NCBI GenBank assembly: GCA_036493895.1
Contig: DASXOZ010000017.1
Location: 62,001 to 126,000, forward strand
From: Candidatus Binatia bacterium
Lineage (GTDB): Bacteria > Desulfobacterota > Binatia > UBA1149 > CAITLU01
Direction of reading: 5' to 3'
DNA length: 64,000 bases
Below, one piece after another: positions 28,560-36,759 of this stretch. The number at the start of each line of letters is the position of its first letter. Position 1 is the stretch's first letter. The notes under the pieces are model-generated. The model ran no database searches, was not told the DNA's origin, and saw only the letters and a list, made by a program, of their open reading frames with translations. Made by a program: the position numbers and the translations under genes.

Positions 28560-29294
28560 CTAGGCCGCCGTATCGCGCGTAAGGCTCAGGAAAGCGTCGC
28601 CCAGCTCGTCGGTTCCGGTCGAGGTCAGCAGCGTCGCGACCGACCCTTCGGCGACGATGCGGCCTCCCGACATGACTCCGAGGCGAGAGCACAGCGCCTC
28701 GACTTCGCCCATGATGTGCGAGGAGACGATGACCGCGCGTCCTTCGCCGGCAAGGCCGCGCACCAGGTCGAGCACGTCGCGGCGGCCGCCGACGTCGAGC
28801 CCGTCGGTAGGTTCGTCGAGAAGCAGCAGCGGGGGATCGTGAATCAGCGCGCGCGCGAGCACGACGCGCCGTTTCATTCCCGTCGAGAGCGCGGAGCACG
28901 GTGTCGAGGCGTAGCGGACCGCTCCGAGGCGCTCGAGCAGGTCGGCAGCGCGCGAGGCTGCTCCCCGGATCCCCTGGATCTCGCCGAACAGACGCACCGT
29001 CTCCAACGGAGTCAGCCTCTCGGGAAGACCGGCTTCGGCCGGGACGTACGCGAGGCGGGAGCGCGCTCCGACCGGGTTGGCGATCGCATCGACCCCGTCG
29101 ATGTGGATGCGCCCGCGATCGGGGCGAAGAAGCGTCGCCAGCAGGCGGAGCGTCGTCGTCTTGCCGGCGCCGTTCGGACCGAGCAGCCCGTAGATCTCCC
29201 CGCATTCGACGGTAAGGTTGAGACCCTGGACGGCATCGACGCGGCCCCTGGATCCGTCGAGGAAAGAGCGCGCCAGATCATCGGTAACGAGCAC
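28560..29294 (-). CDS. ABC transporter ATPase (NatA/CcmA-like)
   Basis: A 244-residue ATPase. Walker A is LLGPNGAGKTTT, the signature is LSTGMKRRV (LSxGM type, typical of ABC-2 exporters), Walker B is LLLLDEPTDGLD and the switch His is in VSSHIMGEVE. GTG 29294 is chosen; the longer frame to 29348 begins in a GCGACC-type simple repeat. It drives the two permeases that follow, probably for drug, sodium or polymer export. Confidence 0.92.
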   Translation of the reverse strand: MLVTDDLARSFLDGSRGRVDAVQGLNLTVECGEIYGLLGPNGAGKTTTLRLLATLLRPDRGRIHIDGVDAIANPVGARSRLAYVPAEAGLPERLTPLETVRLFGEIQGIRGAASRAADLLERLGAVRYASTPCSALSTGMKRRVVLARALIHDPPLLLLDEPTDGLDVGGRRDVLDLVRGLAGEGRAVIVSSHIMGEVEALCSRLGVMSGGRIVAEGSVATLLTSTGTDELGDAFLSLTRDTAA

Positions 29295-29600
29295 GGCGCG
29301 AGTGTAGCGGGGCGGCAGGGTCCTTCCAATTCGCACAATCGTGCGCACAATCGTGCACGCGACCGCGACCGCGACCGCGACGGGGCACGCGACCGCGAGC
29401 GGGCGTGCCGGCGGCGTGTATTCCGCGAAGGCGACAAAGGCCGCCGCTTGCGCCCGGACCGGCTGCTGACATCATGCACGGCGCTGCGGCATTGCGGCGC
29501 GGCCGGCCTTTCGGTGCGCTCGTGGTGGCAACTGCAACGTCGCAAGCCTGCCGTTCTGGAGCTTCGTCTGGTGCCCCGCGACGAAATACCTTCATCCGCA
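29295..29600. other. Divergent intergenic region with simple-sequence repeat
   Basis: 306 bp between the ABC ATPase (minus) and the LspA-like gene (plus). Positions 29356-29406 are a low-complexity run of GCGACC/GCGACG hexamers with two GCACGCGACCGCGA units. No other gene is evident. Confidence 0.5.
29356..29406. repeat. GCGACC hexamer repeat
   Basis: Imperfect tandem GCGACC units followed by a second block GGGCACGCGACCGCGAGCGG. It lies upstream of the ABC ATPase start and could vary in length by slippage. Confidence 0.6.
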
Positions 29601-30350
29601 ATGGAGCGCGCCGCAGCGTTCCTTCGTCGTCACCGTGTTCTGGTCGCGCTGCTCGCGGCCGATATTGCGACGAAGCTCGCGGCGTTCCGGCTGCTGCCCG
29701 AGGGAGAGCCGGTGCGGGTGTTGCCGGGCCTCAAGCTGTACCTCGCCGTCAACGAATGGGGTGTCATGGGGGGAGTGCACGGGATCGACAAGGTCACCTC
29801 CAATCCGGCGTACACGATGATGCTCGCGCTCGGACTTCTGCTATTTGCGTTCTCGGTCGTTCGCCTGGCTTCCTCGCGACTCGGGTTCGGGGCGCGCGTG
29901 GGTGCCGGCACGGCGGTATTCTTCGCGGTCGCATTCTTTGCACAGGCGGTCTCCGCGCCGCTGTCCCATCTTGCGGTGCCGACCGAGCTCATCGTCGCGA
30001 CGATCCGCTGCGCCGTGCTCGCCGTGACGATTGCGTTCTATGCGGCGTCGCGAGTGCCGCTGGCGCGCGGCGCGTTCACGCTGCTCGCTGCGGGCGCCCT
30101 GGCCAATGCGGCGTCGTACGCTTATCCGCCGTTCGCGGTCGTCGACTTCCTGACCATTCCCGTCGAACCGCTGGCTGCGCTGCTCGGGCGCAGCCAGCTG
30201 GTCGCCGGCCAGACGAGCGTCGGCGTGATCAATCTTGCCGATCTTTACCTGTTCGGGTTTCCGCTCGCGCTTGCTGCGTGGCCCGCGGCACACCTGATGT
30301 CTGCAGGCCGCCGCCGCCGGGTGACGCGCCGCAACGCTGCGCCGGCGTGA
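29601..30350 (+). CDS. Divergent signal peptidase II (LspA)-like membrane protein
   Basis: A 249-residue membrane protein with about five hydrophobic segments. It has the LspA order of motifs: ADIATKLAAF (D-x-x-T-K), LAVNEWGVMGG (the N-x-G-x-x-F/G region), VVDFLTIP (first catalytic Asp) and INLADLYLFG (N-x-x-D, second catalytic Asp). LspA cleaves prolipoprotein signal peptides. This protein is longer than typical LspA (about 165 residues) with about 50 extra residues between motifs two and three, so it may be a paralogue with a changed role. ATG 29601 or GTG 29571 may be the start. Confidence 0.65.
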   Translation: MERAAAFLRRHRVLVALLAADIATKLAAFRLLPEGEPVRVLPGLKLYLAVNEWGVMGGVHGIDKVTSNPAYTMMLALGLLLFAFSVVRLASSRLGFGARVGAGTAVFFAVAFFAQAVSAPLSHLAVPTELIVATIRCAVLAVTIAFYAASRVPLARGAFTLLAAGALANAASYAYPPFAVVDFLTIPVEPLAALLGRSQLVAGQTSVGVINLADLYLFGFPLALAAWPAAHLMSAGRRRRVTRRNAAPA

Positions 30351-30585
30351 TCCGCGCCTGGCGCGACAATCCACCCGAATCGAAGCGCCCGGCTCGACGA
30401 ATCAGCAGAAGGAGCGCGCAGCGCAATCGGGGAGACAGGATGACTCTGCGCTCGGCCGGGTGAAGGATCGGGCGAAAGATCGTACTGGCGGCGCACAACG
30501 GGTCGGGATCGGCTAAGGTGAAACCGCCGTGACCACCACCCGTAACCCGCTATGGCCGACACGCCCGCCACAACGGAGGATCCCC

Positions 30586-30762
30586 GTGGAACGTCGCGAA
30601 TTCTTTCTTGCCATCTGGATCTTCGTTGCGATGGCGATTTTCGGCGCTGGTTTTGCGCTCTGGTTCGTCGGCCGCTACGCGCCGGGCCAGGCCCCGGTGG
30701 TCGGAGACACCCAATCCGGCAGCCCGAACGAGATGAAATCCCCGAGCGACAAGAACCAGTAG
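30586..30762 (+). CDS. Small single-pass membrane protein
   Basis: A 58-residue protein. GTG 30586 follows GGAGGA (30575-30580) by five bases, which decides the start over the longer frame beginning at 30529. Residues 6-25 (FLAIWIFVAMAIFGAGFALW) are one membrane helix and the polar C-terminus ends in SPSDKNQ. No family recognised. Small size suggests a structural or regulatory partner of a membrane complex. Confidence 0.6.
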   Translation: MERREFFLAIWIFVAMAIFGAGFALWFVGRYAPGQAPVVGDTQSGSPNEMKSPSDKNQ

Positions 30763-30779
30763 CTTGCGCAGGTGCGGGA

Positions 30780-31235
30780 TCAGCGACGGACCCACGGACG
30801 TCGGCGCAGTCGCGGGACCGCCGCGCGCGCGATTTCATTCAGCACCCGTGTCAGCGGACGAGGCCCGTCGCCTCCGAGCACCTCGTCGAGCGCGGCCAGT
30901 CGGTCCAGGCTCGGTTTCAGCTCGCTTGCGCTGATCGCACCGCCGGCCTCGCGGCAGAAATGCGTGCGGCATCCGAAGGGCCGTCCCTCGTAGACAGTGC
31001 AGGTCTTCTGGTCCGAAGCCAGGAACGGACACGCACGGTCATCGCGAGGCGGCGGCATTCGCCGGCCCTGGGAGCGTAGCACCGCGAACAGGTAGTCGGT
31101 CTCGGCTCGCGTGACGTACGGCTCGCGCCCCGTTTCGGCGAAGCGGCAGCAGCGCGTCGTGCGCGTGCAGTTGCGCGCGGGCAGCGATGCCTCGGCGTCC
31201 GCGTAGATCTTCTCGATGTCTTCGTGGCCTTTCAT
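30780..31235 (-). CDS. YkgJ-family Cys-cluster protein
   Basis: A 151-residue protein of the YkgJ (UPF0153) type, thought to bind zinc or iron-sulfur through eight conserved cysteines. Seen: CTRTTRCCRF near 23-32, RACPFL near 69, and KTCTVYEGRPFGCRTHFC at about 77-94. Function is unknown for the family. It sits 4 bp downstream of the SDR gene on the same strand, at the end of the DUF1214-sulfotransferase-SDR run. Confidence 0.85.
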   Translation of the reverse strand: MKGHEDIEKIYADAEASLPARNCTRTTRCCRFAETGREPYVTRAETDYLFAVLRSQGRRMPPPRDDRACPFLASDQKTCTVYEGRPFGCRTHFCREAGGAISASELKPSLDRLAALDEVLGGDGPRPLTRVLNEIARAAVPRLRRRPWVRR

Positions 31236-31239
31236 CGGC

Positions 31240-32019
31240 CTACCAGAACCAGTGACCGGCGTTCACGTCGAGCGATTGCCCCGTAATCACTCGGGACATG
31301 TCCGATGCGAAGAAGACGACGCTCTCGGCGATTTCTTCGGAAGTCGGGATGGTCTTGAGCGCCGTCTGCGCCGCCACGGCGTCGTAGACCTCTTTCGGCG
31401 TGATTCCGGCCCGCGTGGCCTCTCCGTCGAAATACGCCTTCAGCGGTGGCCCCCAGATATATCCCGGCATCACCGAATTGACGCGGATGTTGTAGGGGCC
31501 GAGCTCGAGCGCGAGCGTCTGCGTCGCGACGTTGAGCGCAGCCTTGGAAGCTGCGTATGCGCCGAACATTTCCATCATCCTGCGCATCGACATGCTGTTG
31601 ATCATCACGATCGAGCCCGACCGGCGCTCCTTCATCGACGGAATCACAGCCTGGGAGAGCCGAAGCGTGCCGAGCACGTTGATTTCGAACGGGGCGCGCC
31701 AGGTATCGAGGTCGATCGTCTCGATGCGCTCGTAGATGCCGGGATGGTACGCATTGTTGACGAGGCAGTCGACGGCGCCGAATTCCGAAAGAGCCTTGTC
31801 GACGACGTTGCGGCACGATGCCGGGTCGGAAATGTCGGTCGCCACCGCGATTGCGCGGCCGCCTTTGCTGCGGATCGCCTGTTCGAGATCGCGCAGCTTG
31901 TCTTCGCCGCGGGCGGCCAGGACGACGGCCGCGCCTTCGCGGGCGAGCGCAAGGCCGATGGCCTGGCCGAGGCCGGGACCGATTCCGGAGACGATGGCGA
32001 CCTGGTCTTTGAGCAGCAT
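31240..32019 (-). CDS. Short-chain dehydrogenase/reductase
   Basis: A 259-residue classical SDR. Cofactor motif SGIGPGLG at 11-18, NNAY at 89-92, catalytic Ser142, Tyr155 and Lys159 (YAASK). The Gly motif has Gly-x-Gly-x-x-Gly spacing slightly different from the TGxxxGIG consensus. It oxidises or reduces an alcohol/ketone with NAD(P). Genes around it (sulfotransferase, DUF1214) suggest lipid or sterol-like substrates, an inference only. Confidence 0.93.
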   Translation of the reverse strand: MLLKDQVAIVSGIGPGLGQAIGLALAREGAAVVLAARGEDKLRDLEQAIRSKGGRAIAVATDISDPASCRNVVDKALSEFGAVDCLVNNAYHPGIYERIETIDLDTWRAPFEINVLGTLRLSQAVIPSMKERRSGSIVMINSMSMRRMMEMFGAYAASKAALNVATQTLALELGPYNIRVNSVMPGYIWGPPLKAYFDGEATRAGITPKEVYDAVAAQTALKTIPTSEEIAESVVFFASDMSRVITGQSLDVNAGHWFW

Positions 32020-32085
32020 GGAGTTCTCCTGGCTTCGTAGCTTGGCTTGGATGTCTGGCCTGATCGTCTCTGTCGAATTGGCGCG

Positions 32086-33336
32086 TCAGCGTCCGTTCTC
32101 GGCCTCGATCCCGAAGCGTTCGATGTACGACGAAAAACGTTCCCGCATCGCGCCGGCCTCCAGTCCGAAGTCCGCCGCGCTGTAGCGGTGCTCGCCGTGC
32201 TTGTGCTGCGGGTGGTCACGATGCCACGTTCGCAGTGCCGTTTCCGTCTCCGGCGCATAGTCGATGCCGAAGTGCGCGTAGACACGGCCGACGGCGCCGG
32301 CGGGATCGGTCACCGTCTCACGGAACGGCACGTCGAAGAAGCGCTCTTCGCCGAGCTCGCGGCGCGCAGCCATCGCGTCGTCCATCGTCCTCGCCCAGAG
32401 GTCGACGACCCACGCCGCGATCGCGCGCCGGTCCGGCTGATCCTCGTAGATGCCGCGCCGTCCGGCGATCAGGCTGCACAGCGACGGCAGTACCCGCGCC
32501 GGATCGCGATGCGTCTGCACGATGCACGCGTCCGGATAGATCTCGACGAGCTCGCGCAATCTGCGAAGGTGCGACGGATACTTGAGCACCCAGCGCCGGT
32601 CGGGGGAGCCCGATCCGATGATGCGCAGCAGGTCGCGGTGACGACGGTAGGCCGGTCGCATGTCGCATTCTTCGTACCACTTCGAGTACGAAGGCACCGT
32701 GGCGTTGCACTCGAAGCTGTCGTCGCGAAACGTGTGCTGCAGCAGCAGGCGGCATTCTTCGGGACCGTCGGCCGTAAGAAGGTGGATCGCCTTCAGCTTG
32801 GGATCGAGCCAGTAGCTGAGCGCCAGTCCCTGGGCAGCTTCCTTGAAACGAGCGTCCTTCTCCCACTGCTCGCGCGGCGGCCGCGGCTTCGGGGACGAGG
32901 CCAGCCAGTATTCGAGCACCTGGTTGGCAGGATCCTGCGCGATGAGAGCATGAAGCGCCGTGGTCCCGGTGCGCGGAAGGCCGAGAATGAAAATCGGGCG
33001 GCGCACTTCGATATCGAAGAATTCCGGATGCTCGCGGCGCCAGCGCTCCGATTCGAGGCGGCCGCGAAAGATCCCGACGAGCTGCTGCGTCGTCATCCAG
33101 CGCCCGAACGGATTCAGGCGCGACTCCTCGTCGTAGGCGCGAAGCAGGACGGACAGGCCGTCGCGGAAGTCGTCGTCGCCGAGGTCGGTGGCGCCGCCGG
33201 CGGCCTTGCTTGCCGCGGCGATCATTTCCTCTTCGGCCGCAACAAAGGACCTGCGCGAGCGCCCGAGCGACTCGAGCACGCGTGCGGCACCATTGATGAT
33301 GCGGATGGGCAGGCGCTGGTCGCGTTCGGAGGACAT
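32086..33336 (-). CDS. Sulfotransferase-family protein
   Basis: A 416-residue PAPS-dependent sulfotransferase-like protein. The 5'-phosphosulfate loop is FILGLPRTGTT (120-126), and the 3'-phosphate motif is likely WVLKYPSHLRRL with its conserved Lys/Ser. Bacterial members of this long type are common in actinobacteria and deltaproteobacteria-like genomes, and sulfonate an unknown hydroxyl acceptor. It lies 66 bp upstream of the SDR gene in the same direction and 21 bp after the DUF1214 gene. Confidence 0.87.
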   Translation of the reverse strand: MSSERDQRLPIRIINGAARVLESLGRSRRSFVAAEEEMIAAASKAAGGATDLGDDDFRDGLSVLLRAYDEESRLNPFGRWMTTQQLVGIFRGRLESERWRREHPEFFDIEVRRPIFILGLPRTGTTALHALIAQDPANQVLEYWLASSPKPRPPREQWEKDARFKEAAQGLALSYWLDPKLKAIHLLTADGPEECRLLLQHTFRDDSFECNATVPSYSKWYEECDMRPAYRRHRDLLRIIGSGSPDRRWVLKYPSHLRRLRELVEIYPDACIVQTHRDPARVLPSLCSLIAGRRGIYEDQPDRRAIAAWVVDLWARTMDDAMAARRELGEERFFDVPFRETVTDPAGAVGRVYAHFGIDYAPETETALRTWHRDHPQHKHGEHRYSAADFGLEAGAMRERFSSYIERFGIEAENGR

Positions 33337-33357
33337 TGACGGATCCGTGGCGGAGCT

Positions 33358-34473
33358 TCAGTCGGGCTCGACGTCGTCCAGGCGCAGGACGCGGCACGCG
33401 GGCTCGGGATGGTGCGCTGCCTTCACCCAGCGCAGTCCCATCGTGCCGCGGCGGTGCCCCGCCGTGTCGATCCAGTTGGCGAAGCCGCGGTTTTCGGCGG
33501 CAACGACGATGCGGAACGAACCGTCGGCGCGGTAATGCGTCGTGTGCTTGTTCGTCGTCACTGGCCTGTAGCGGTAGTCGAGGGATTCCATCCAGACGTT
33601 GTTCAGCTGGAAATTCCAGTACTGGCACTGCGGCGGAACGCCTTCGATGACGAGCGCCTCGTGCGGCGCGAGCTCCCACCAGCCCATGTAGAAGAAGATG
33701 TTCGGATCGCCGTGGGCGCCGCCGGTGATCTTCGGATCCATCGCAAGCAGGCGATTGGGCGTGCGGCGAAAGCCGGCGGCCCAGTTCGCGAACAGCGACG
33801 CGGTTCCCTGCACGTAAGAGGCGGCGCCGCGTAGGCCTTCGACGAGATGGGCGCTCGAAAGTGGAGCGGGAGGCGCACCGGTGCCGATGCGCTCGAGCTT
33901 GAGCTCGGCGGCAACTTCGGTTGCACGGTCGAGATAGTTCTGGCGCACGATCAGCATCGACGAATCCGGCTCGAGCTTGATCCAGTTGCCGTCGTGCGGC
34001 TGCGCCGAAAGGACGATTTCGATACCGCCGCCGGCATCGGTGCGAATCTGGCTGCCTTCGAGGTAACCGCTGCAGCCCGAGCGCGCGCCGGAGCCGTAGT
34101 GCCCGTAGTAGGCGCCGATTCCGAGATAGGCGATGGTGCCGCGCGTTCCGCTCAGGCGGTATTCGCAGGAGCCGTCGATGGCGGCGTTCTGGTAGAAGCT
34201 GTCGGGATTGTCGCAGCCGATCTTGGCCGTCTCGTGGCTGAGCCGGTAGAACGTCGGCGCCAGCGGGTCGGCGTGCTCGAGGAACTTCTCGAGGGCCAGG
34301 CGCGCGAGGCGCGTCAGGTATCGGTAGCCTTCGGCGCGGTCGAGAGCGTCACCGGCCAGGTCGCGCTCGATGACGCTGCCGGCGCTCCTCAATGCGTCGC
34401 AGAATTCGGCCCAGAGGCGGCCGCTCTCGACGAGCTCGTCGGCCTCCCTGGCCATGTTCTGCGGACCCGGCAT
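33358..34473 (-). CDS. DUF1214-domain protein
   Basis: A protein of about 371 residues. The C-terminal third is a DUF1214 domain: YWNFQLNNVWMESLDYRYRP, FANWIDTAGHRRGTMGLRW. The N-terminal region is helical (ADELVESGRLWAEFCDAL). Such proteins accompany sulfotransferases and SDRs in steroid- and xenobiotic-rich genomes; the activity is undefined. The open frame runs on upstream to 34803 through a 21-bp repeat array, so the true start is at 34473 or 34455 and the array is outside the gene. No strong ribosome binding site is visible. Confidence 0.82.
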   Translation of the reverse strand: MPGPQNMAREADELVESGRLWAEFCDALRSAGSVIERDLAGDALDRAEGYRYLTRLARLALEKFLEHADPLAPTFYRLSHETAKIGCDNPDSFYQNAAIDGSCEYRLSGTRGTIAYLGIGAYYGHYGSGARSGCSGYLEGSQIRTDAGGGIEIVLSAQPHDGNWIKLEPDSSMLIVRQNYLDRATEVAAELKLERIGTGAPPAPLSSAHLVEGLRGAASYVQGTASLFANWAAGFRRTPNRLLAMDPKITGGAHGDPNIFFYMGWWELAPHEALVIEGVPPQCQYWNFQLNNVWMESLDYRYRPVTTNKHTTHYRADGSFRIVVAAENRGFANWIDTAGHRRGTMGLRWVKAAHHPEPACRVLRLDDVEPD

Positions 34474-34524
34474 GCGAAGCGGCCGACCATAGCCGCAGCC
34501 CCGCCCCGCCGCCACAGCGTCCAT

Positions 34525-34650
34525 GAATGGGGTCAGGCACCAGAGGAATAATGTCTGGCACCAGGGGAATGGGGTCAGGCACCAGGGGAATGATGTCTGG
34601 CACCAGGGGAATGGGGTCAGGCACCATTCCTCTGGTGCCTGACCCCATTC
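34525..34650. repeat. Alternating 21-bp repeats closed by an inverted copy
   Basis: Five 21-bp units alternate between AATGGGGTCAGGCACCAGGG and AATGATGTCTGGCACCAGGG forms at 34526, 34547, 34568, 34589 and 34610 (the last shortened). The last unit runs into an inverted copy. The outer arms 34525-34549 and 34626-34650 are a perfect 25-bp inverted repeat, so the array can fold into a long hairpin. The period of seven codons keeps both strands open. It lies between the FMN-barrel gene and the DUF1214 gene. Confidence 0.92.
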
Positions 34651-34666
34651 CTTGTCCTCGCGAGTT

Positions 34667-35365
34667 CTATCCGCAGTTTCCCGGCCTGCGGTACTGGGTC
34701 GCGTGCGGCGCCGGCGCGACGCGCGGAGGTACCATGGGATCGTCGACCGGCGCCCCCGGCACCAGCCGCAGCGGGATCGTTCCGGCCCAGACGTCGAGCG
34801 CATGGTCCTCCTCGTCGTCCACCGGTCCGCCCATGCGTTCCTTCACCGAGACCTCGACGATCGGAAAGCGCACCACCAGCGTGCGCAGCACCTCGTCGCG
34901 GCTCGGCGGTCTCACCGACGGCGCGCGCCCCGGAACGATGTGCTCGACGATCGCCGCCAGCGCGCGCTCGTGCTCTTCGGCATCGGTCACCTTCTCGCCC
35001 GCCCCGTAGATCACGACGCAGCGGTAGTTCATCGAGTGGTGGAACGCCGAGCGCGCGAGTACGAGCCCGTCGATCAGCGTCACCGTGATGCAGGCCTGGG
35101 CCCCCGATGCCAGCGCGCGCAGCATGCGGTTTGCCGTCGATCCGTGCAGGTACAGCACGTCGTCGATGCGACCGTACGCGGTCGGGATGATCGCCGGCCC
35201 CGATTCCATCGTGAATGCCACGTGGCAGACCAGGCCTTCGTCGAGGATCGCGTGGACGGCGGCCCGGTCGTAACGGCCGCGCACGGCCAGGCGCTTGAGG
35301 GTCGTGCGCGCGGTGGGCGCGAATCGATCGTCGGCGTGGCTGACGGGAAGTGCGGTCGTGCTCAT
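34667..35365 (-). CDS. Pyridoxamine 5'-phosphate oxidase-like FMN-binding protein
   Basis: A 232-residue split-barrel flavoprotein of the pyridoxamine-oxidase-like/NimA group. Seen: RGRYDRAAVHAILDEGLVCH, the barrel strands AIIPTAYGRIDDVLYLHGST, and FHHSMNYRCVVIYG. It is divergent from a MocR regulator gene, an arrangement common for genes of vitamin B6 metabolism, and is probably the regulator's target. It could be a B6 salvage oxidase or an F420/FMN reductase. Confidence 0.85.
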   Translation of the reverse strand: MSTTALPVSHADDRFAPTARTTLKRLAVRGRYDRAAVHAILDEGLVCHVAFTMESGPAIIPTAYGRIDDVLYLHGSTANRMLRALASGAQACITVTLIDGLVLARSAFHHSMNYRCVVIYGAGEKVTDAEEHERALAAIVEHIVPGRAPSVRPPSRDEVLRTLVVRFPIVEVSVKERMGGPVDDEEDHALDVWAGTIPLRLVPGAPVDDPMVPPRVAPAPHATQYRRPGNCG

Positions 35366-35406
35366 CGGAACCTCCGTATTGGCCGGCTTGCCTCACCGGC
35401 TCTCTT

Positions 35407-35420
35407 TTGTTACAGTACAA
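35407..35420. promoter_or_regulatory. Probable operator between FMN-barrel and MocR genes
   Basis: TTGTTACAGTACAA is a near-palindrome (five of seven pairs) in an AT-rich island within GC-rich DNA, 11 bp upstream of the MocR start and about 40 bp from the divergent gene. MocR regulators bind such intergenic sites. Confidence 0.5.
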
Positions 35421-35430
35421 ACTACTTTTT

Positions 35431-36753
35431 GTGACGGCACGTAGTGGTATCACGGGACGCAGCGCGGACGCAATCGCCCGCAGCGTCGAGCATGCGCTGG
35501 AGACGGGGCGCCTGTCCGAGCGCGACCTGCTGCCGCCGGTACGGGCCCTGGCCGCCTCCCTCGAGGTCAGCCCGACCACGGTGGCCGCCGCCTACCGGAC
35601 ACTGAGGCAGCGAGGAGTCGTCGTCGGCGACGGCCGCCGCGGCACGCGGATCGCGCGCCGCGAAGCGGAAGGCCCGCGCCTTCGCATTCCCGTCATCGAC
35701 GGCGCCGTGCACCTGGCAGACGGCAATCCCGATCCCGCTCTTCTTCCCGATCTCGAGCCTTTGCTGAGGCGGGTGCCGATGCCGCGCGACCTCTACGGCG
35801 AAGCGTGCATGATTCCCGAGCTCGCCGATGCGGCCCGCCGCCTGCTCGCTGCCGATCGAGTGGAGATTCCGGCGCTGACGGTAGTTTCGGGTGCGATGGA
35901 CGGAATCGAGCGCGTGTTGCTTACCCAGCTTCGTCCCGGTGACAGGGTCGCCGTCGAAGATCCGGCGTTCGCCGGAGTCCTCGATCTTCTCGCGGCGATG
36001 GCTCTGGTGGCGGTGCCGTTCATGCTCGACGGCGAAGGCCCGGTTCCCGCTTCGTTCGAGTCGGCGATCGCATCGGGAGTGCAGGCCGTCATCGTCACTC
36101 CCCGAGCGCAGAATCCCACCGGCGCCGCGACCAGCCCGGCTCGCGGCGTCGAATTGAGGAAAATCCTCGATCGCCATCCGTCGGTTCTGCTGGTCGAGGA
36201 CGACCACGCGGCAGGCGTCGCCGGCGCGCCGCTGGTCTCCTTGCAATCGCGCAAGCGCGTGCGCCACGCCTACCTTCGCTCGATGGCCAAGGCTCTCGGG
36301 CCGGACGTTCGCGTGGCGTTCCTTGCCGGATCCGTCGACGTCGTCGCGCGCGTCGAAGCGCGGCAGATCGTTGGGATGCGCTGGGTCAGTCGCCTGCTTC
36401 AGCGTCTCGTCGTAGCCGCGCTGAAGGACAAAAAAGTGCTTGCCGCGGTCGCCCACGCCGAAGCGGAATACACGCGGCGTCGCCGCGCGGTGATCGAGGC
36501 GCTGGCCGCGCGCGGGGTGCGCGCGACGGGAGCTTCCGGCATGAACGTGTGGATCCCGGTGCGCGAGGAGGCGGTCGCGCTGCAGACGATTGCCGTTGCG
36601 GGCTGGACCCTGGCCCCCGGCGAGCGCTTTCGCGTGAAATCGCCGCCGGGGCTGCGCGTCAGCATCTCGCGGCTGGCGGTCGCGGATACGTCGCGCTTTG
36701 CCGATGCCGTCGCGTCGGCGCTGGTGCCGCGCCGCGCGGCAACGTCGACCTGA
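35431..36753 (+). CDS. MocR-type GntR regulator with aminotransferase domain
   Basis: A 440-residue regulator: an N-terminal GntR winged helix (about 1-75; ALAASLEVSPTTVAAAYRTL) and a class I aminotransferase-like domain. The PLP Lys is Lys287 (YLRSMAKALGPDV) and the PLP-phosphate region includes TPRAQNPTGA. MocR proteins (such as PdxR) sense PLP or amino acids and control B6 or related genes. GTG 35431 is chosen since it begins at the DNA-binding domain, adjacent to the AT-rich operator. Divergent from the pyridoxamine-oxidase-like gene. Confidence 0.9.
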   Translation: MTARSGITGRSADAIARSVEHALETGRLSERDLLPPVRALAASLEVSPTTVAAAYRTLRQRGVVVGDGRRGTRIARREAEGPRLRIPVIDGAVHLADGNPDPALLPDLEPLLRRVPMPRDLYGEACMIPELADAARRLLAADRVEIPALTVVSGAMDGIERVLLTQLRPGDRVAVEDPAFAGVLDLLAAMALVAVPFMLDGEGPVPASFESAIASGVQAVIVTPRAQNPTGAATSPARGVELRKILDRHPSVLLVEDDHAAGVAGAPLVSLQSRKRVRHAYLRSMAKALGPDVRVAFLAGSVDVVARVEARQIVGMRWVSRLLQRLVVAALKDKKVLAAVAHAEAEYTRRRRAVIEALAARGVRATGASGMNVWIPVREEAVALQTIAVAGWTLAPGERFRVKSPPGLRVSISRLAVADTSRFADAVASALVPRRAATST

Positions 36754-36759
36754 GCGGGT

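Noticed and set aside
34525-34650. Coding repeat WCLTPFP in the N-terminal extension of the DUF1214 frame
   Set aside because: The 21-bp units keep frame by length only; both strands are open, there is no ribosome binding site and the inverted copy shows it is a DNA repeat.
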